Source: Pseudomonas iranensis
GTDB lineage: Bacteria; Pseudomonadota; Gammaproteobacteria; Pseudomonadales; Pseudomonadaceae
NCBI RefSeq assembly: GCF_014268585.2
Contig: NZ_CP077092.1
Coordinates: forward strand, 3,534,001-3,598,000
Direction of reading: 5' to 3'
DNA: 64,000 nucleotides
Notes under the pieces: model-generated
Told to the model about the DNA's origin: nothing
The model's database searches: none
What the model saw: the letters and a program-made list of their open reading frames with translations, nothing else
Program-made: the position numbers and the translations under genes
Shown here: piece by piece, positions 36,421-46,326 of the stretch
Numbering within the stretch: position 1 is the first letter of the stretch
Layout of the letters: each line of letters starts with the position of its first letter

Positions 36421-36578
36421 GGTCGGACTCTCGAAAGAAAGAAACTGCGAGCGTCCATGCCGTGAGCACTGGCCCATAGCGGGCGACAGTCCGGCAGCAC
36501 TGAGTTGTGGTTTTGTGTGCGCCTGACCGTTGTATCGGCCAGGCTTGAGGAAGGTTTCGGGTCGGCGGTAAATATTTT

Positions 36579-37715
36579 TCAGGCTGAGGCGAGTTGCCAG
36601 ACCCGAGCAATATCGGTGGCGCGTTCACGCAGCAGGCGCGGGGCTTCGGCGCAGGCTTGTTCCAGAGTCATCGGCCCGCTGGTAACAGCAAACGCGGCGT
36701 CGATGCCGTGTTGATAGAGTTCCTGATAACCCTCGCCCAAGGTCCCGGCAATCACGATCACCGGCACAGCGTATTGTTTGGCAACTCGCGCGACACCGAA
36801 CGGTGTTTTGCCGCGCAGGGTTTGCGCATCGAAGCGCCCTTCTCCAGTAATCACCAGATCCGCACCTTTGATCGCGTCAGCGAGCCCGACCAGTTCCGCC
36901 ACCACCTCGACGCCCGCCTGAAACTGCGCGCCGAGAAAAGCCTTGGCGGCAAACCCCAGACCACCCGCCGCGCCGCTGCCCGGTTCATCGCGCACGTCCT
37001 TGCCCAATGCTTGCGCGCAAAGCTCGGCGAAGTGCCCAAGCGCCTGATCGAGCTGGTCAACCTGCGCGGGCGATGCGCCCTTCTGCGGGCCGAAAATGGC
37101 CGAGGCGCCATGGGGGCCGCAGAGCGGATTGTTGACGTCGGCGGCGATGTCGAAACGCACCTCGGCCAGACGTGGATCAAGTCCACTCAGGTCCAATCGC
37201 GCCAGTTGCGCCAAGGCCAGGCCGCCGGGTACCAGCGACTGATTCTGCGCATCCAGCAACTTCAAACCCAATGCCTGCATCGCCCCGGCACCGCCGTCAT
37301 TGGTCGCGCTGCCGCCGATCGCCAGGATCACTCGTTGCGCGCCGGCATCCAGCGCTGCACGAATCAATTCACCGGTGCCAAAGGTGCTGCTGATGCAGGC
37401 ATCGCGCTGTCCCGGCGGGACCAGTTGCAGACCGCTGGCCTCGGCCATTTCGATGATCGCGGTGTGGTTGTGCGGCAGCCAGCCCCATGCGGCTTCGACC
37501 GGCGCGCCCAGTGGACCGCGCACGCGGGTGCGGCGTAACTCACCTTCGCAGGCTGCAAGAATCGACTCGACCGTGCCTTCGCCGCCATCGGCCATCGGGC
37601 ATTTGATCAGCGTCGCCTGCGGCCAGACCTGCGCCAGTCCGAGGGCGATGGCTTCGGCAACGCCTTGGGCACTCAGGCTGTCCTTGAACGAGTCGGGGGC
37701 GATGACGATCTTCAT
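36579..37715 (-). CDS. glycerate kinase
   Basis: 378 residues from ATG at 37715 ([16 protein letters not shown]) with GGAG upstream. [18 protein letters not shown] and [16 protein letters not shown] are signature segments of the GarK/GlxK family. It phosphorylates D-glycerate to 2-phosphoglycerate. Together with the CdaR regulator and the MFS transporter it forms a glycerate or sugar-acid utilisation module. Confidence 0.92.
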   Translation of the reverse strand: MKIVIAPDSFKDSLSAQGVAEAIALGLAQVWPQATLIKCPMADGGEGTVESILAACEGELRRTRVRGPLGAPVEAAWGWLPHNHTAIIEMAEASGLQLVPPGQRDACISSTFGTGELIRAALDAGAQRVILAIGGSATNDGGAGAMQALGLKLLDAQNQSLVPGGLALAQLARLDLSGLDPRLAEVRFDIAADVNNPLCGPHGASAIFGPQKGASPAQVDQLDQALGHFAELCAQALGKDVRDEPGSGAAGGLGFAAKAFLGAQFQAGVEVVAELVGLADAIKGADLVITGEGRFDAQTLRGKTPFGVARVAKQYAVPVIVIAGTLGEGYQELYQHGIDAAFAVTSGPMTLEQACAEAPRLLRERATDIARVWQLASA

Positions 37716-37836
37716 GGGAATTCTCCGGTTGCAGTGGCATTCATGCTGCCAGTCGGCATGCGCCTTGACGCCGGTCGGGTGCACAAGTGGCGTCGACGTT
37801 TATTGTTCATTTCCACAAAAGTTATGTGTTGGTCGT

Positions 37837-37941
37837 GCCGCCCTCATCGCTGGCAAGCCAGCTCCGACAGGGTTCTGCGGTGAATATGGAAGTTATGAAC
37901 GCCTTCTGACCTGTGGGAGCTGGCTTGCCAGCGATGGCGGC
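37837..37941. repeat. REP-variant doublet (GGCTTGCCAGC type)
   Basis: TCATCGCTGGCAAGCCAGCTCC at 37844 and CCTGTGGGAGCTGGCTTGCC at 37910, inverted, about 40 bp apart. This is the GCTGGCTTGCCAGC subtype, found only here in the window, between glycerate kinase and cdaR. Confidence 0.85.
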
Positions 37942-37953
37942 CGCAAGGACAAC

Positions 37954-39075
37954 TCATGTCAATGGATCAGTCTGCGGCAACAGCTGCACCCCCAGGTACA
38001 ACGCCAGCATCCCGTCCAGCTTCAACGGATCAACCCCGCTCAGCTCGGCAATCCGTTCCATGCGATAGCGCAGGCTGTTGCGATGGATACCCAGCGCTTC
38101 GGCACAGGCCTGGCTCTGCCCGTCGTGCTCGCACCAACTGCGTAGCGTTGCCAGCAACTGGCCGTTGCTGTCCTTGGCGATGACCTTGCGCAGCGGCTTG
38201 AGCAGTTCGTCCAGCGCATCATCGTTGCGATGCCGCCACAGCATGACCGGCAAGCGATAACGATTGAGCGTCAGCAGTCTCGAATTCGGCAGCACGTCAC
38301 GACCATACGCCAGCAAGTCGCCGACCCGTCGATAACAGCGGCGCAACCCGGCCAGGCCATCCGCCTGCCCGCCGACGGCGATCCGCAGAACTTTCCAGCC
38401 GAGGCCATCGAGTTTTTCCAGCAGGCGATCGTGCTCGACGTTCTGGCTCGCCGGGCGACACCACAACAGCGAAGACTTCGCCGAACTCACGCACCAACTG
38501 TCGGGATACCGCGAGGTCAGCCATGCACTCAATGCCTCGACGGTTTGCCCCGGGGCGTGCTCAAGCCCCAGTTCAAACAGATACGGCACCCGGGTCAATT
38601 GCGGCTTGAGCCCAAGCTGCTGCGCCTCATCGATCAGGCGCGGCGAATCCCCCGCCTCGCTCAGCAGCAAAGCCAGCAGATCATCGCAACGCTGCCGTCG
38701 CCATTGCTGCTCGGCCTGCTGGTTGCGCTGGCCGACGAGCATTTCGGCGGTCATGCGCACCAGCTCGGCGTAGGTGCGCAATTGCTCCGGCTCGCCGGTG
38801 ATGCCAAGCACGCCGATCAAGCGCTGATCGAGCAACAGCGGCAGGTTGATGCCCGGTTGCACGCCTTTGAGGTGCACCGCCGTCTGCGCATCGATTTCCA
38901 CCACGCGCCCGTTGGCCAACACCAGTTGCGCACCTTCATGCCGGGTGTTGATGCGCTCCGGTTCACCGCTGCCGAGGATCAGGCCCTGACTGTCCATGAC
39001 ATTGACGTTGTACGGCAAAATGGCCATGGCCCGGTCGACGATGTCCTGGGCAAGGTCGTGATCGAGTTCGAACAT
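37954..39075 (-). CDS. cdaR: CdaR-family sugar-diacid / glycerate regulator
   Basis: 373 residues. N-terminal sugar-diacid recognition domain (LAQDIVDRAMAILPYNVNVMDSQGLILGSG), a middle GGDEF-like fold, and C-terminal PucR-type helix-turn-helix (CAEALGIHRNSLRYRMERIAELSG). It activates genes for glucarate, galactarate or glycerate use. It is divergent from the MFS transporter (171-bp gap) and upstream of glycerate kinase. Confidence 0.88.
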   Translation of the reverse strand: MFELDHDLAQDIVDRAMAILPYNVNVMDSQGLILGSGEPERINTRHEGAQLVLANGRVVEIDAQTAVHLKGVQPGINLPLLLDQRLIGVLGITGEPEQLRTYAELVRMTAEMLVGQRNQQAEQQWRRQRCDDLLALLLSEAGDSPRLIDEAQQLGLKPQLTRVPYLFELGLEHAPGQTVEALSAWLTSRYPDSWCVSSAKSSLLWCRPASQNVEHDRLLEKLDGLGWKVLRIAVGGQADGLAGLRRCYRRVGDLLAYGRDVLPNSRLLTLNRYRLPVMLWRHRNDDALDELLKPLRKVIAKDSNGQLLATLRSWCEHDGQSQACAEALGIHRNSLRYRMERIAELSGVDPLKLDGMLALYLGVQLLPQTDPLT

Positions 39076-39246
39076 AGCGGCGGCAATCCTTCATTTCAGG
39101 CACGGACGGTTGTTCAGCCGCACAGGGTCTGGCGGCAAACCCTGTGCTCAGGCACAAAGACAATCCGGCCAAAGGTGGCCGAGACTCTCAGGGCGATCAA
39201 CGTTACCCTTTGCATCGCAAAAAATCATAATAAAGAGAGAGCCGCT

Positions 39247-40557
39247 ATGTCGCAGAGCGCCGCAGCTACCCAGACCATCGACGACGGTAAAAACGCCGTC
39301 TACAAACGCATCACCCTGCGTTTGATTCCCTTCATTTTCATCTGCTACCTGTTCAACTACCTCGACCGGGTCAACGTCGGCTTCGCCAAATTGCAGATGC
39401 TCGACGCACTGAAATTCAGCGAAACCGTATATGGCCTCGGCGCCGGCATCTTCTTCATCGGTTACGTGCTGTGCGGCGTGCCGAGCAACCTCGCACTGAC
39501 CCGCTTCGGTCCTCGGCGCTGGATTGCCTTGATGATGATCACCTGGGGCACGCTGTCGACCTGCCTGTTGTTCGTCACCACCCCGACCGAGTTCTACACC
39601 CTGCGCTTTTTCACCGGTGCGGCTGAGGCGGGTTTCTTCCCGGGCGTCGTGCTGTATCTCTCGCAGTGGTTCCCGACCTTCCGCCGTGGCCGGATCATGG
39701 CGTTGTTCATGTCGGCGATCCCCGTCTCCGGGCTGCTCGGCAGCCCGTTTTCCGGCTGGATCCTTAACCACTTCGCCGCCGGCCAAGGTGGCCTGGCCGG
39801 TTGGCAGTGGATGTTCCTGCTGCAAGGCATTCCGACGGTGATCCTCGGTGCGCTGGCATATTTCCTGTTGAGCGACAGCTTTGCCAACGCCAAATGGCTG
39901 ACCGCCCACGAACGTTCGGTGCTCGAAGCCGACCACGCCGAAGACCTCGCCAAAAAACCGAAAACCGCCACCGACTCACTGCTTGCGGTGTTCAAGAACC
40001 CAGCGATCTGGGCCTTCGGCCTGATCTATTTCTGCATCCAGAGCGGCGTGTACGCGATCAACTTCTGGCTGCCGTCGATCATCAAGAACCTCGGCTTCAG
40101 CGACAACCTGGTGATCGGCTGGCTGAGTGCGATTCCGTATCTGCTCGCGGCGGTGTTCATGCTGGTCGTCGGGCGCTCGGCGGACTTGCGCAAGGAGCGC
40201 CGCTGGCACTTGGTGGTGCCGATGCTGATGGGCGCTGTCGGTCTGGTGATCGCAGTGAATTTCGCAGCGAATCCGGCGATTGCGATTCTCGGCCTGACCA
40301 TCGCGACCATGGGCGCACTGACTGGTCTGCCGATGTTCTGGCCGGTGCCGACCGCCATGCTGAGCGCGGGCGCGGCGGCTGGTGGTCTGGCGTTGATCAA
40401 TTCGATGGGGCAGATGGCCGGGTTCCTCAGCCCATATCTGGTGGGTTGGGTCAAAGACAGCACTGGCTCGACGGATGCGGCGTTGTATGTGCTGGCGGCG
40501 GTGATCGTTGGCGGGAGTCTGCTGGCGTTGCGGATGACGCGGACGTTGCGGGCTTAA
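39247..40557 (+). CDS. MFS transporter, sugar-acid/glycerate type
   Basis: 436 residues from ATG 39247 with 12 membrane segments. YLFNYLDRVNVGFAKLQM is the hallmark of the anion:cation symporter family (glucarate, galactarate, tartrate, phthalate carriers). A much longer frame extends upstream through the cdaR antisense strand and is not coding. The substrate is probably glycerate or a hexarate, by context. Confidence 0.87.
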   Translation: MSQSAAATQTIDDGKNAVYKRITLRLIPFIFICYLFNYLDRVNVGFAKLQMLDALKFSETVYGLGAGIFFIGYVLCGVPSNLALTRFGPRRWIALMMITWGTLSTCLLFVTTPTEFYTLRFFTGAAEAGFFPGVVLYLSQWFPTFRRGRIMALFMSAIPVSGLLGSPFSGWILNHFAAGQGGLAGWQWMFLLQGIPTVILGALAYFLLSDSFANAKWLTAHERSVLEADHAEDLAKKPKTATDSLLAVFKNPAIWAFGLIYFCIQSGVYAINFWLPSIIKNLGFSDNLVIGWLSAIPYLLAAVFMLVVGRSADLRKERRWHLVVPMLMGAVGLVIAVNFAANPAIAILGLTIATMGALTGLPMFWPVPTAMLSAGAAAGGLALINSMGQMAGFLSPYLVGWVKDSTGSTDAALYVLAAVIVGGSLLALRMTRTLRA

Positions 40558-40571
40558 TCAGAAGCACAGAT

Positions 40572-40645
40572 CAAAAGATCGCAGCCTTCGGCAGCTACTG
40601 TGGAATGCGTTCCCTGTAGGAACTGCCGAAGGTTGCGATCTTTTG
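40572..40645. repeat. inverted repeat of the AAAAGATCGCAGCCTTCGGC family
   Basis: Arms of 25 bases (CAAAAGATCGCAGCCTTCGG at 40572 and its inverse ending at 40645) with a 24-base centre. This is a third extragenic palindrome family, distinct from REP, placed just after the MFS gene. Confidence 0.85.
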
Positions 40646-40710
40646 CGTTTAAGCGGTGCAATCATGCATAGCGCCAGCCGACGCAACATCTATGCTGAAT
40701 CTGCCGGCCG

Positions 40711-40736
40711 CTTCGCGAGCAGGCTCGCTGCCACAG
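40711..40736. repeat. single REP element
   Basis: CTTCGCGAGCAGGCTCGCTG followed by CCACAG, a solitary REP upstream of the RarD-like permease gene. Confidence 0.75.
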
Positions 40737-40764
40737 GATTTGTGGCTCCTGGATGTGGGAAATA

Positions 40765-41724
40765 ATGAGCATCCGCTCAATATTCAACACAAAAACCACG
40801 TATCCTGCGCGCCCCGTTCAACCATCACGTCGCGAGAACAGTTTGTCTAAAGGTATCGCTCTATCGGTTTCAGCCTCGGTGCTGTTTGCCGTCATGTATT
40901 ACTACACGTCGCTGCTGACGCCGCTGAGCGGCGTGGAAATCTTCGGCTGGCGCATGCTTCTGACCGTGCCGTGCATGACCGTGTTCATGCTGGTTTCCGG
41001 GGAATGGCGGCGGGTGCTGGAGCTGTTCCGATTGATCGCAGCCAGGCCGAAGCTGATCGCCGGGCTGCTGGTGTCTTCCGCGCTGCTCGGGGTTCAGCTG
41101 TGGCTGTTCATGTGGGCACCGCTCAATGACTACAGCCTGGATGTATCGCTGGGTTATTTCTTGTTGCCACTGGCGATGGTGCTGACCGGGCGGATTGCCT
41201 ATGGCGAGAGCTTGTCTTACCTGCAGAAAATCGCCGTATTCTTCGCCAGCCTCGGCGTGTTGAACGAGTTGTATCAGGTGGGTGGTTTTTCCTGGGCGAC
41301 GCTGGTGGTCGTGGTCGGTTATCCGCTGTACTTCGTACTGCGCAAATACCTGAAAACCGACAACCTGGGTGGCCTGTGGGTCGACATGACCCTGATGCTG
41401 CCGGTCGCTTACTGGTTTGTGCAGGGCGGCGAACAGGGCCTGGCCGTGTTCGATCAATATCCAGGACTGATGTGGCTGATTCCGCTGCTCGGCCTGATCA
41501 GTGCGTCCGCGCTGGTGGTGTACATCATCGCCAGCCGCTTGCTGCCGTTCAGTCTGTTTGGTTTGTTGAGCTATGTTGAACCGGTGTTGTTGCTTGCGGT
41601 GGCGTTGTTGTTGGGGGAAAGCATCAAGTCGGGCGAGTGGCTGACTTACATCCCGATCTGGCTGGCGGTTGTGGTGCTGGTGTTCGAGGGCTTCAAACAC
41701 TTGACGCGCCAACGCCGCTCTTGA
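40765..41724 (+). CDS. rarD: RarD-like EamA/DMT permease
   Basis: About 319 residues from ATG 40765, with ten predicted membrane segments. LSKGIALSVSASVLFAVMYYYTSLLTPL, FGWRMLLTVP and LQLLLFMWAP-like residues fit the RarD branch. Starts at ATG 40753 or TTG 40843 are also possible; the last removes a 26-residue hydrophilic tail and gives the more usual N-terminus. Substrate unknown. Confidence 0.83.
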   Translation: MSIRSIFNTKTTYPARPVQPSRRENSLSKGIALSVSASVLFAVMYYYTSLLTPLSGVEIFGWRMLLTVPCMTVFMLVSGEWRRVLELFRLIAARPKLIAGLLVSSALLGVQLWLFMWAPLNDYSLDVSLGYFLLPLAMVLTGRIAYGESLSYLQKIAVFFASLGVLNELYQVGGFSWATLVVVVGYPLYFVLRKYLKTDNLGGLWVDMTLMLPVAYWFVQGGEQGLAVFDQYPGLMWLIPLLGLISASALVVYIIASRLLPFSLFGLLSYVEPVLLLAVALLLGESIKSGEWLTYIPIWLAVVVLVFEGFKHLTRQRRS

Positions 41725-41742
41725 ATCCAACACAAGACAAAT

Positions 41743-41832
41743 GTGGGAGCGAGCCTGCTCGCGAAGTCGTCAGACCAGTCAACATGACTGTTGAATGAAA
41801 GTCCGCATTCGCGAGCAGGCTCGCTCCCACAG
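41743..41832. repeat. REP doublet (inverted pair)
   Basis: GTGGGAGCGAGCCTGCTCGC at 41743 and ATTCGCGAGCAGGCTCGCTC at 41807, opposite orientation, in the convergent gap between rarD and hppD. Confidence 0.87.
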
Positions 41833-41846
41833 GTTTTGTATGAAGC

Positions 41847-41888
41847 AAAAAAATCCCGGCCCTGCATCTCTGCAGGCCGGGATTTTTT
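41847..41888. terminator. bidirectional terminator between rarD and hppD
   Basis: AAAAAAATCCCGGCC then CTGCA, loop TCTC, and TGCAGGCCGGGATTTTTT. The stem is about 12 bp with A and T runs on the two sides, ideal for both convergent genes. Confidence 0.93.
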
Positions 41889-41897
41889 CATTTGAGA

Positions 41898-42974
41898 TTA
41901 CTCGGTGGTCAACACACCACGACGCACCTGGTCACGCTCGATCGATTCGAACAGAGCCTTGAAGTTGCCCTCGCCGAAACCGTCGTCACCCTTGCGCTGG
42001 ATGAATTCGAAGAACACCGGCCCCATCAGGGTTTCCGAGAAGATTTGCAGCAGCAGGCGCTTGTCGCCCTGCTCCGAGGCACCGTCGAGCAGAATGCCGC
42101 GTGATTGCAGCTGATCGACCGGCTCGCCGTGGTTCGGCAGGCGACCTTCAAGCATTTCGTAGTAGGTATCCGGCGGCGCGGTCATGAAGCGCATGCCGAT
42201 TTTCTTCAGCTGATCCCAGGTCTTGATCAGGTCGTCGGTGAGGAACGCAACGTGCTGGATGCCCTCGCCGTTGAACTGCATCAGGAACTCTTCGATCTGC
42301 CCCGAGCCCTTGGACGACTCTTCGTTGAGCGGGATGCGGATCATGCCATCCGGTGCGGTCATGGCTTTCGAAGTCAGCCCGGTGTACTCGCCTTTGATGT
42401 CGAAGTAACGGATTTCACGGAAGTTGAACAGCTTCTCGTAGAAGTTCGCCCAGTAGGCCATGCGACCGCGATAAACGTTGTGGGTCAGGTGATCGATGAT
42501 CTTCAGGCCGGCGCCAACCGGGTTGCGATCAACACCTTCGATAAACACGAAGTCGATGTCGTAGATCGAGCTGCCTTCGCCGAAACGGTCGATCAGATAC
42601 AGTGGCGCGCCGCCGATGCCTTTGATCGCCGGCAGGTTAAGCTCCATCGGACCGGTTTCGATGTGGATCGGCTGAGCGCCGAGCTCCAGCGCGCGGGAAT
42701 AGGCTTTCTGCGAATCCTTGACGCGAAACGCCATGCCGCAAACGGATGGGCCGTGTTCGGCGGCGAAGTACGAGGCGACGCTGTTGGGTTCGTTATTGAG
42801 GATCAGGTTGATCGCGCCCTGACGATAGAGGTGCACGTTCTTGGAACGGTGGGTCGCGACTTTGGTGAAGCCCATGATCTCGAAGATCGGCTCCAGCGTG
42901 CCGGGAGTCGGCGCTGCGAACTCGATGAACTCAAAGCCCATCAGGCCCATTGGGTTTTCGTATAAATCTGCCAT
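41898..42974 (-). CDS. hppD: 4-hydroxyphenylpyruvate dioxygenase
   Basis: 358 residues, family-normal. The ferrous iron ligands are visible: His162 (IIDHLTHNV), His241 (GIQHVAFLT) and Glu323 (FFEFIQRKG). It converts 4-hydroxyphenylpyruvate to homogentisate in tyrosine catabolism. It is a lone gene here with a 31-codon reading frame just upstream (43018-43113). Confidence 0.97.
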   Translation of the reverse strand: MADLYENPMGLMGFEFIEFAAPTPGTLEPIFEIMGFTKVATHRSKNVHLYRQGAINLILNNEPNSVASYFAAEHGPSVCGMAFRVKDSQKAYSRALELGAQPIHIETGPMELNLPAIKGIGGAPLYLIDRFGEGSSIYDIDFVFIEGVDRNPVGAGLKIIDHLTHNVYRGRMAYWANFYEKLFNFREIRYFDIKGEYTGLTSKAMTAPDGMIRIPLNEESSKGSGQIEEFLMQFNGEGIQHVAFLTDDLIKTWDQLKKIGMRFMTAPPDTYYEMLEGRLPNHGEPVDQLQSRGILLDGASEQGDKRLLLQIFSETLMGPVFFEFIQRKGDDGFGEGNFKALFESIERDQVRRGVLTTE

Positions 42975-43325
42975 GGTGACGCCTCATCATTTCTTATCAA
43001 TTAACCAGGGTTATTTGTCAGGAAAGTGATGTAGAGGGAGGCGCACAGGAGATGCCACGCACGCTGCGCGCGAGGAAGTCTCCGTAGATCAGTTGGAACC
43101 CGAATATCTTCATTGTCGACCCAAGGCTCTTGCGGGCGAGGCTTCTGCTGCCAGAAGACGATTATTATTGTATGCGTAAATCGATTCTACACAGCGTAAC
43201 GGGGCCTGTCTGCCCTCTGTATAAAATCCGCTTTTTTTCGTACGGCGCAAGAGCCATCTGCGATCTATTCTCCCCTCTGGCTCAATTGTTTATCGGGTCG
43301 GATTTCTAGACCACAGGATGTGTCC
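42975..43325. other. divergent intergenic region hppD / CSS-EAL gene
   Basis: 351 bases. It holds a short minus-strand reading frame (43018-43113) and presumably both promoters. A TATAAAAT stretch near 43221-43228 could be a -10 box. No terminator or REP is seen. Confidence 0.5.
43018..43113 (-). CDS. possible 31-residue upstream reading frame of hppD
   Basis: ATG at 43113, TGA at 43018-43020, ending 43 bp before the hppD ATG. It reads MKIFGFQLIYGDF then LARSVRGISC and APPSTSLS. Three Phe and one Tyr fall in the first 13 codons, notable in front of a tyrosine-catabolic gene. The ribosome site is weak and no clear terminator hairpin follows. It could be a leader peptide, a genuine small protein or chance. 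Confidence 0.3.
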   Translation of the reverse strand: MKIFGFQLIYGDFLARSVRGISCAPPSTSLS

Positions 43326-44861
43326 ATGCCGCTGACCCGTCGAACCCGCCGCAAACGCAGGACCCGCATCGTCGTGACTGTGCTCAGCGGTCTGCTGCCA
43401 ATCGTGCTGGGCAGTGGGATTCTTTATATGCAGGCAGAACGCACACTGCAGCAAAGTGCCGGGGAGACGGCCGAACAAGCGCTGCGACAGTTCGATCTGA
43501 TGCTCGATAACACGGCAGAAGCCGCTCGGGTCCTGCTGCCGCTTGCCGGGAAAAATTGCGAAGAGGTGAAACTGGCCCTGCGCGAACACGTGACCCGCCG
43601 CCCCTTCGTGCGCTCGACCAATCTGGTCTGGGACAACAATCTCTACTGCAGCTCACTCTTCGGGGCGTTCCAGGAAGCCGTCAATGCCGGGGACTATCAT
43701 CAAGGCAAACTGTGGTTGATGAACGGCAATCCGGTGACGCCCAATACGGCCTTGTTGATCTACCGTCTCAGCGACGGTCGCGGTGGCGCACTGACCACAC
43801 TGGATGGCTATCACTTGAGCAACATCCTGCGCCTGATCGGCCGCCAGACATTACTGACGTTGCAAGTGGGCGATAACTGGCTGTCCGCCGACGGCAAAGT
43901 TCATCAGGGATCACTGCCTGCCCCGCCGGTCGCGCACAGCCTGCTGGAATCCGAGCGTTACGGCTTCAAAGTATCGGCGGGTTTCCCCCAGGGCGAAGTC
44001 CGGCGTTACATGGCGGCTGAATATCCTCCGCTGTTCAGCCTGTTGATTTTCTTCGGTGCAATCTCCGGTGCCATTGGCCACTTCGTTCAGAAGCGATCGA
44101 CCTCGCCCAGCCACGAAATGATGCGCGCACTCGAGGCCGGGGAATTCATTCCTTACTTCCAGCCCGTGGTTCACGGTGACAGCAAGCAGTGGTCGGGCGC
44201 TGAAGTGCTGATGCGCTGGAATCACCCGAAAGAGGGGCTGGTACGCCCGGACCTATTCATTCCATTTGCCGAGCACTCAGGTCTGATCGTGCCGATGACC
44301 CGCACGCTGATGCAACAGACTGCGGCCCTGCTGGGACCGCACTCTGTGAACTTCGCCAAGCCTTTCCATATCGGCATCAACATCAGCGCCAGCCATTGCC
44401 AGGATCTGGAGCTAGTCGAAGATTGTCGTGACCTCCTGGCGGCGTTTGCGCCCGGCAGCGTCGAACTGGTGCTGGAATTGACGGAGCGCGAACTGATCGA
44501 GCCGAACGACATCACGCTTCAGCTGTTTGAGCAATTGCATGCACTTGGAGTAAAAATCGCGATCGACGATTTTGGTACCGGACACTCGAGCCTTGGTTAT
44601 CTGCGCACCTTCAACGTCGACTTTCTAAAGATCGATCAGAGCTTCGTGGCCATGATCGGCGTAGACGCGTTATCGAGGCATATTCTCGACTCCATCATTG
44701 AACTGTCGGCCAAACTGGACTTGGGCATTGTTGCCGAAGGTGTCGAAACTCAGGCCCAGGCTGATTACCTGACCGAGCATAACGTTAACTTTTTGCAAGG
44801 CTATTTGTACGGTAGACCGATGCCTGGCGCTGATTTCCTCGAAGCATTAACTCATCATTAA
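43326..44861 (+). CDS. c-di-GMP phosphodiesterase, CSS-EAL type
   Basis: 511 residues from ATG 43326. It has two membrane segments (about 18-38 and 233-252) around a periplasmic CSS domain with the redox-sensing motif in NNLYCSSLFG. The C-terminal EAL domain has EVLMRWNHP (a variant of EALLRW), NISASH, ELTERELIEP, DDFGTGHSSLGYL, KIDQSF and EGVET, so it is probably active. It hydrolyses cyclic di-GMP and should respond to periplasmic disulfide state. Confidence 0.9.
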   Translation: MPLTRRTRRKRRTRIVVTVLSGLLPIVLGSGILYMQAERTLQQSAGETAEQALRQFDLMLDNTAEAARVLLPLAGKNCEEVKLALREHVTRRPFVRSTNLVWDNNLYCSSLFGAFQEAVNAGDYHQGKLWLMNGNPVTPNTALLIYRLSDGRGGALTTLDGYHLSNILRLIGRQTLLTLQVGDNWLSADGKVHQGSLPAPPVAHSLLESERYGFKVSAGFPQGEVRRYMAAEYPPLFSLLIFFGAISGAIGHFVQKRSTSPSHEMMRALEAGEFIPYFQPVVHGDSKQWSGAEVLMRWNHPKEGLVRPDLFIPFAEHSGLIVPMTRTLMQQTAALLGPHSVNFAKPFHIGINISASHCQDLELVEDCRDLLAAFAPGSVELVLELTERELIEPNDITLQLFEQLHALGVKIAIDDFGTGHSSLGYLRTFNVDFLKIDQSFVAMIGVDALSRHILDSIIELSAKLDLGIVAEGVETQAQADYLTEHNVNFLQGYLYGRPMPGADFLEALTHH

Positions 44862-45088
44862 ATCGCCGACTCTGCCCTCCGAACAACCGCACCAAATTGA
44901 TACAAAAAGTCATTGTTGTTACATGACGACAACATCAGGATTTACTCTTGTCGCATTAACTACTACAATTTTTTCAACCTGAGCCAGACTGGCAGGTGAG
45001 CCAATTATCACCGAGTCGCTTCCAGGCTCTTGGCTTATAGCTTTGTTTGCGGTTGGTATCAGCCAAACACACTATTGGAGTAAAGATA

Positions 45089-45454
45089 TTGTCCAGACTC
45101 GCTGAATTTCGCGCAGCTGAAAAGGCCCTTCAGGAACAGCTCAAACAGCTGGAATCGCTGAAGAACGATGCCGGGCTGAAGAAAGAAATCGAATTCGAAG
45201 AAAAGCTCCAGGGACTGATGAAAACCTACGGCAAAGGCCTGAAAGACATCATCGCCATCCTTGATCCAAACCCGGCAAAGTCCGGTCTCCAGCAGTCCGC
45301 AGCGCCCAAGACCCGCCGCGCCCGCGTGGTCAAGGTTTATCAGAACCCGCACACTGGCGAGCTGATCGAAACCAAGGGCGGCAACCATCGCGGTCTGAAA
45401 GCCTGGAAAGAGCAGTACGGTGCAGCCACCGTGGATTCATGGTTGCGCGGTTAA
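45089..45454 (+). CDS. mvaU: H-NS-like xenogeneic silencer, MvaT/MvaU family
   Basis: 121 residues from TTG 45089, which has GGAG eight bases upstream; longer in-frame starts lack a ribosome site. N-terminal coiled-coil oligomerisation region (LAEFRAAEKALQEQLKQLESLK), linker, and C-terminal DNA-binding AT-hook-like motif KVYQNPHTGELIETKGGNHRGLKAWKEQ. The N-terminus is of the MvaU/MvaV type rather than MvaT (which begins SLINEYRATEEAI). It silences AT-rich acquired DNA, such as the T6SS cassette and the autotransporter island in this window. Confidence 0.9.
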   Translation: MSRLAEFRAAEKALQEQLKQLESLKNDAGLKKEIEFEEKLQGLMKTYGKGLKDIIAILDPNPAKSGLQQSAAPKTRRARVVKVYQNPHTGELIETKGGNHRGLKAWKEQYGAATVDSWLRG

Positions 45455-45466
45455 TCTGACGCCAAC

Positions 45467-45496
45467 AAAAAGCCCTGCCTGATGCAGGGCTTTTTT
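45467..45496 (+). terminator. terminator of the silencer gene
   Basis: AAAAAGCCCTGC, loop CTGAT, GCAGGGCTTTTTT, 13 bases after the stop. Confidence 0.92.
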
Positions 45497-45669
45497 ATTG
45501 ACAATATCTAACAAATGAAATGATTTTCATCGAACAAGTTGGAAATTTGTGTAACGCTTCTGAATCATCAGGCTAAACATTTTGCTGCGCGATGTTACCT
45601 CAAGCGCTTGATCAAACTATGTGCTTAATCCTTTCCGGTAAGCGAACTGCTGCGAGTTAGTACGAACGT

Positions 45670-46188
45670 TTATAATTTCAGGCTGTTGCGCGCCGCTTCT
45701 ATATCGTCGGCGCTCGCCTTATAAACGTCGGCCTGACCGGCATATGAAAGTACGTAAGCCTTGTCTGTTTCCACAGCTGCCACCAACGTTTGTGATAATA
45801 CGTGTCGACCGTTCTCGGTGACCGTGCAGGTCGTCTCCAGCCCGGACAATGAGCCGAGCGCAGCCGGATGAATTCTGTTGCAGACGCTCTGATAACCACT
45901 GCGGAAGAAATCTTTCTGGATCGATTTGCGCATCTCCAGCAGCACGCCTTGCAAATTGACCTGATGCCCCGCCTCCACTTGCGTCATCGTCAACTCCATC
46001 ACCATCACCTGATTGCCATCAGCATCGAGCTTCACCGCCCGCTGCCGCGAGACTGGCGGCGCGGTGTCCGGCAATGCTTCAACCTCCCAGCCCGTCGGCC
46101 AAGTGATACCTGGTTCGGCCATCGCGGGGAAAACCACAGCTGACGACAAAGCAAAAAAAACAAACACGGATTTCAACAGTCGGATCAT
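45670..46188 (-). CDS. DUF4946 secreted protein
   Basis: 172 residues from ATG at 46188 (a GTG at 46200 is the alternative). A signal peptide ends at AMA. The mature protein begins EPGITWPTGWEVEALPD, typical of DUF4946, and has two Cys (SVCNRIHP and TTCTVTE) likely to form a disulfide. It ends ADDIEAARNSLKL. Function unknown. 215 bp separates it from the convergent silencer gene. Confidence 0.8.
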   Translation of the reverse strand: MIRLLKSVFVFFALSSAVVFPAMAEPGITWPTGWEVEALPDTAPPVSRQRAVKLDADGNQVMVMELTMTQVEAGHQVNLQGVLLEMRKSIQKDFFRSGYQSVCNRIHPAALGSLSGLETTCTVTENGRHVLSQTLVAAVETDKAYVLSYAGQADVYKASADDIEAARNSLKL

Positions 46189-46326
46189 TGCCGGACGCAC
46201 TCATGGATAGAAAGCAAAGTCTGAGCCCCGCCTTCGCGCAGGGCAAGCCCGCCTTGCATTTGGCGATGCCGGCCGGCATGCGTATCATTGCGCCCATTCA
46301 CTCGCCCATTTGTTATTGGAGGGCCC

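Noticed and set aside
38230..39246. Long plus-strand frame extending upstream of the MFS transporter through cdaR
   Set aside because: The extra residues match nothing, lie antisense to a clear CdaR gene, and ATG 39247 gives the normal MFS N-terminus.
45515..45535. Fur-box-like AATGAAATGATTTTCATC
   Set aside because: Only a partial match, and neither flanking gene (MvaU-like silencer, DUF4946) is an iron gene. It lies downstream of both convergent genes, so it is not placed to regulate.
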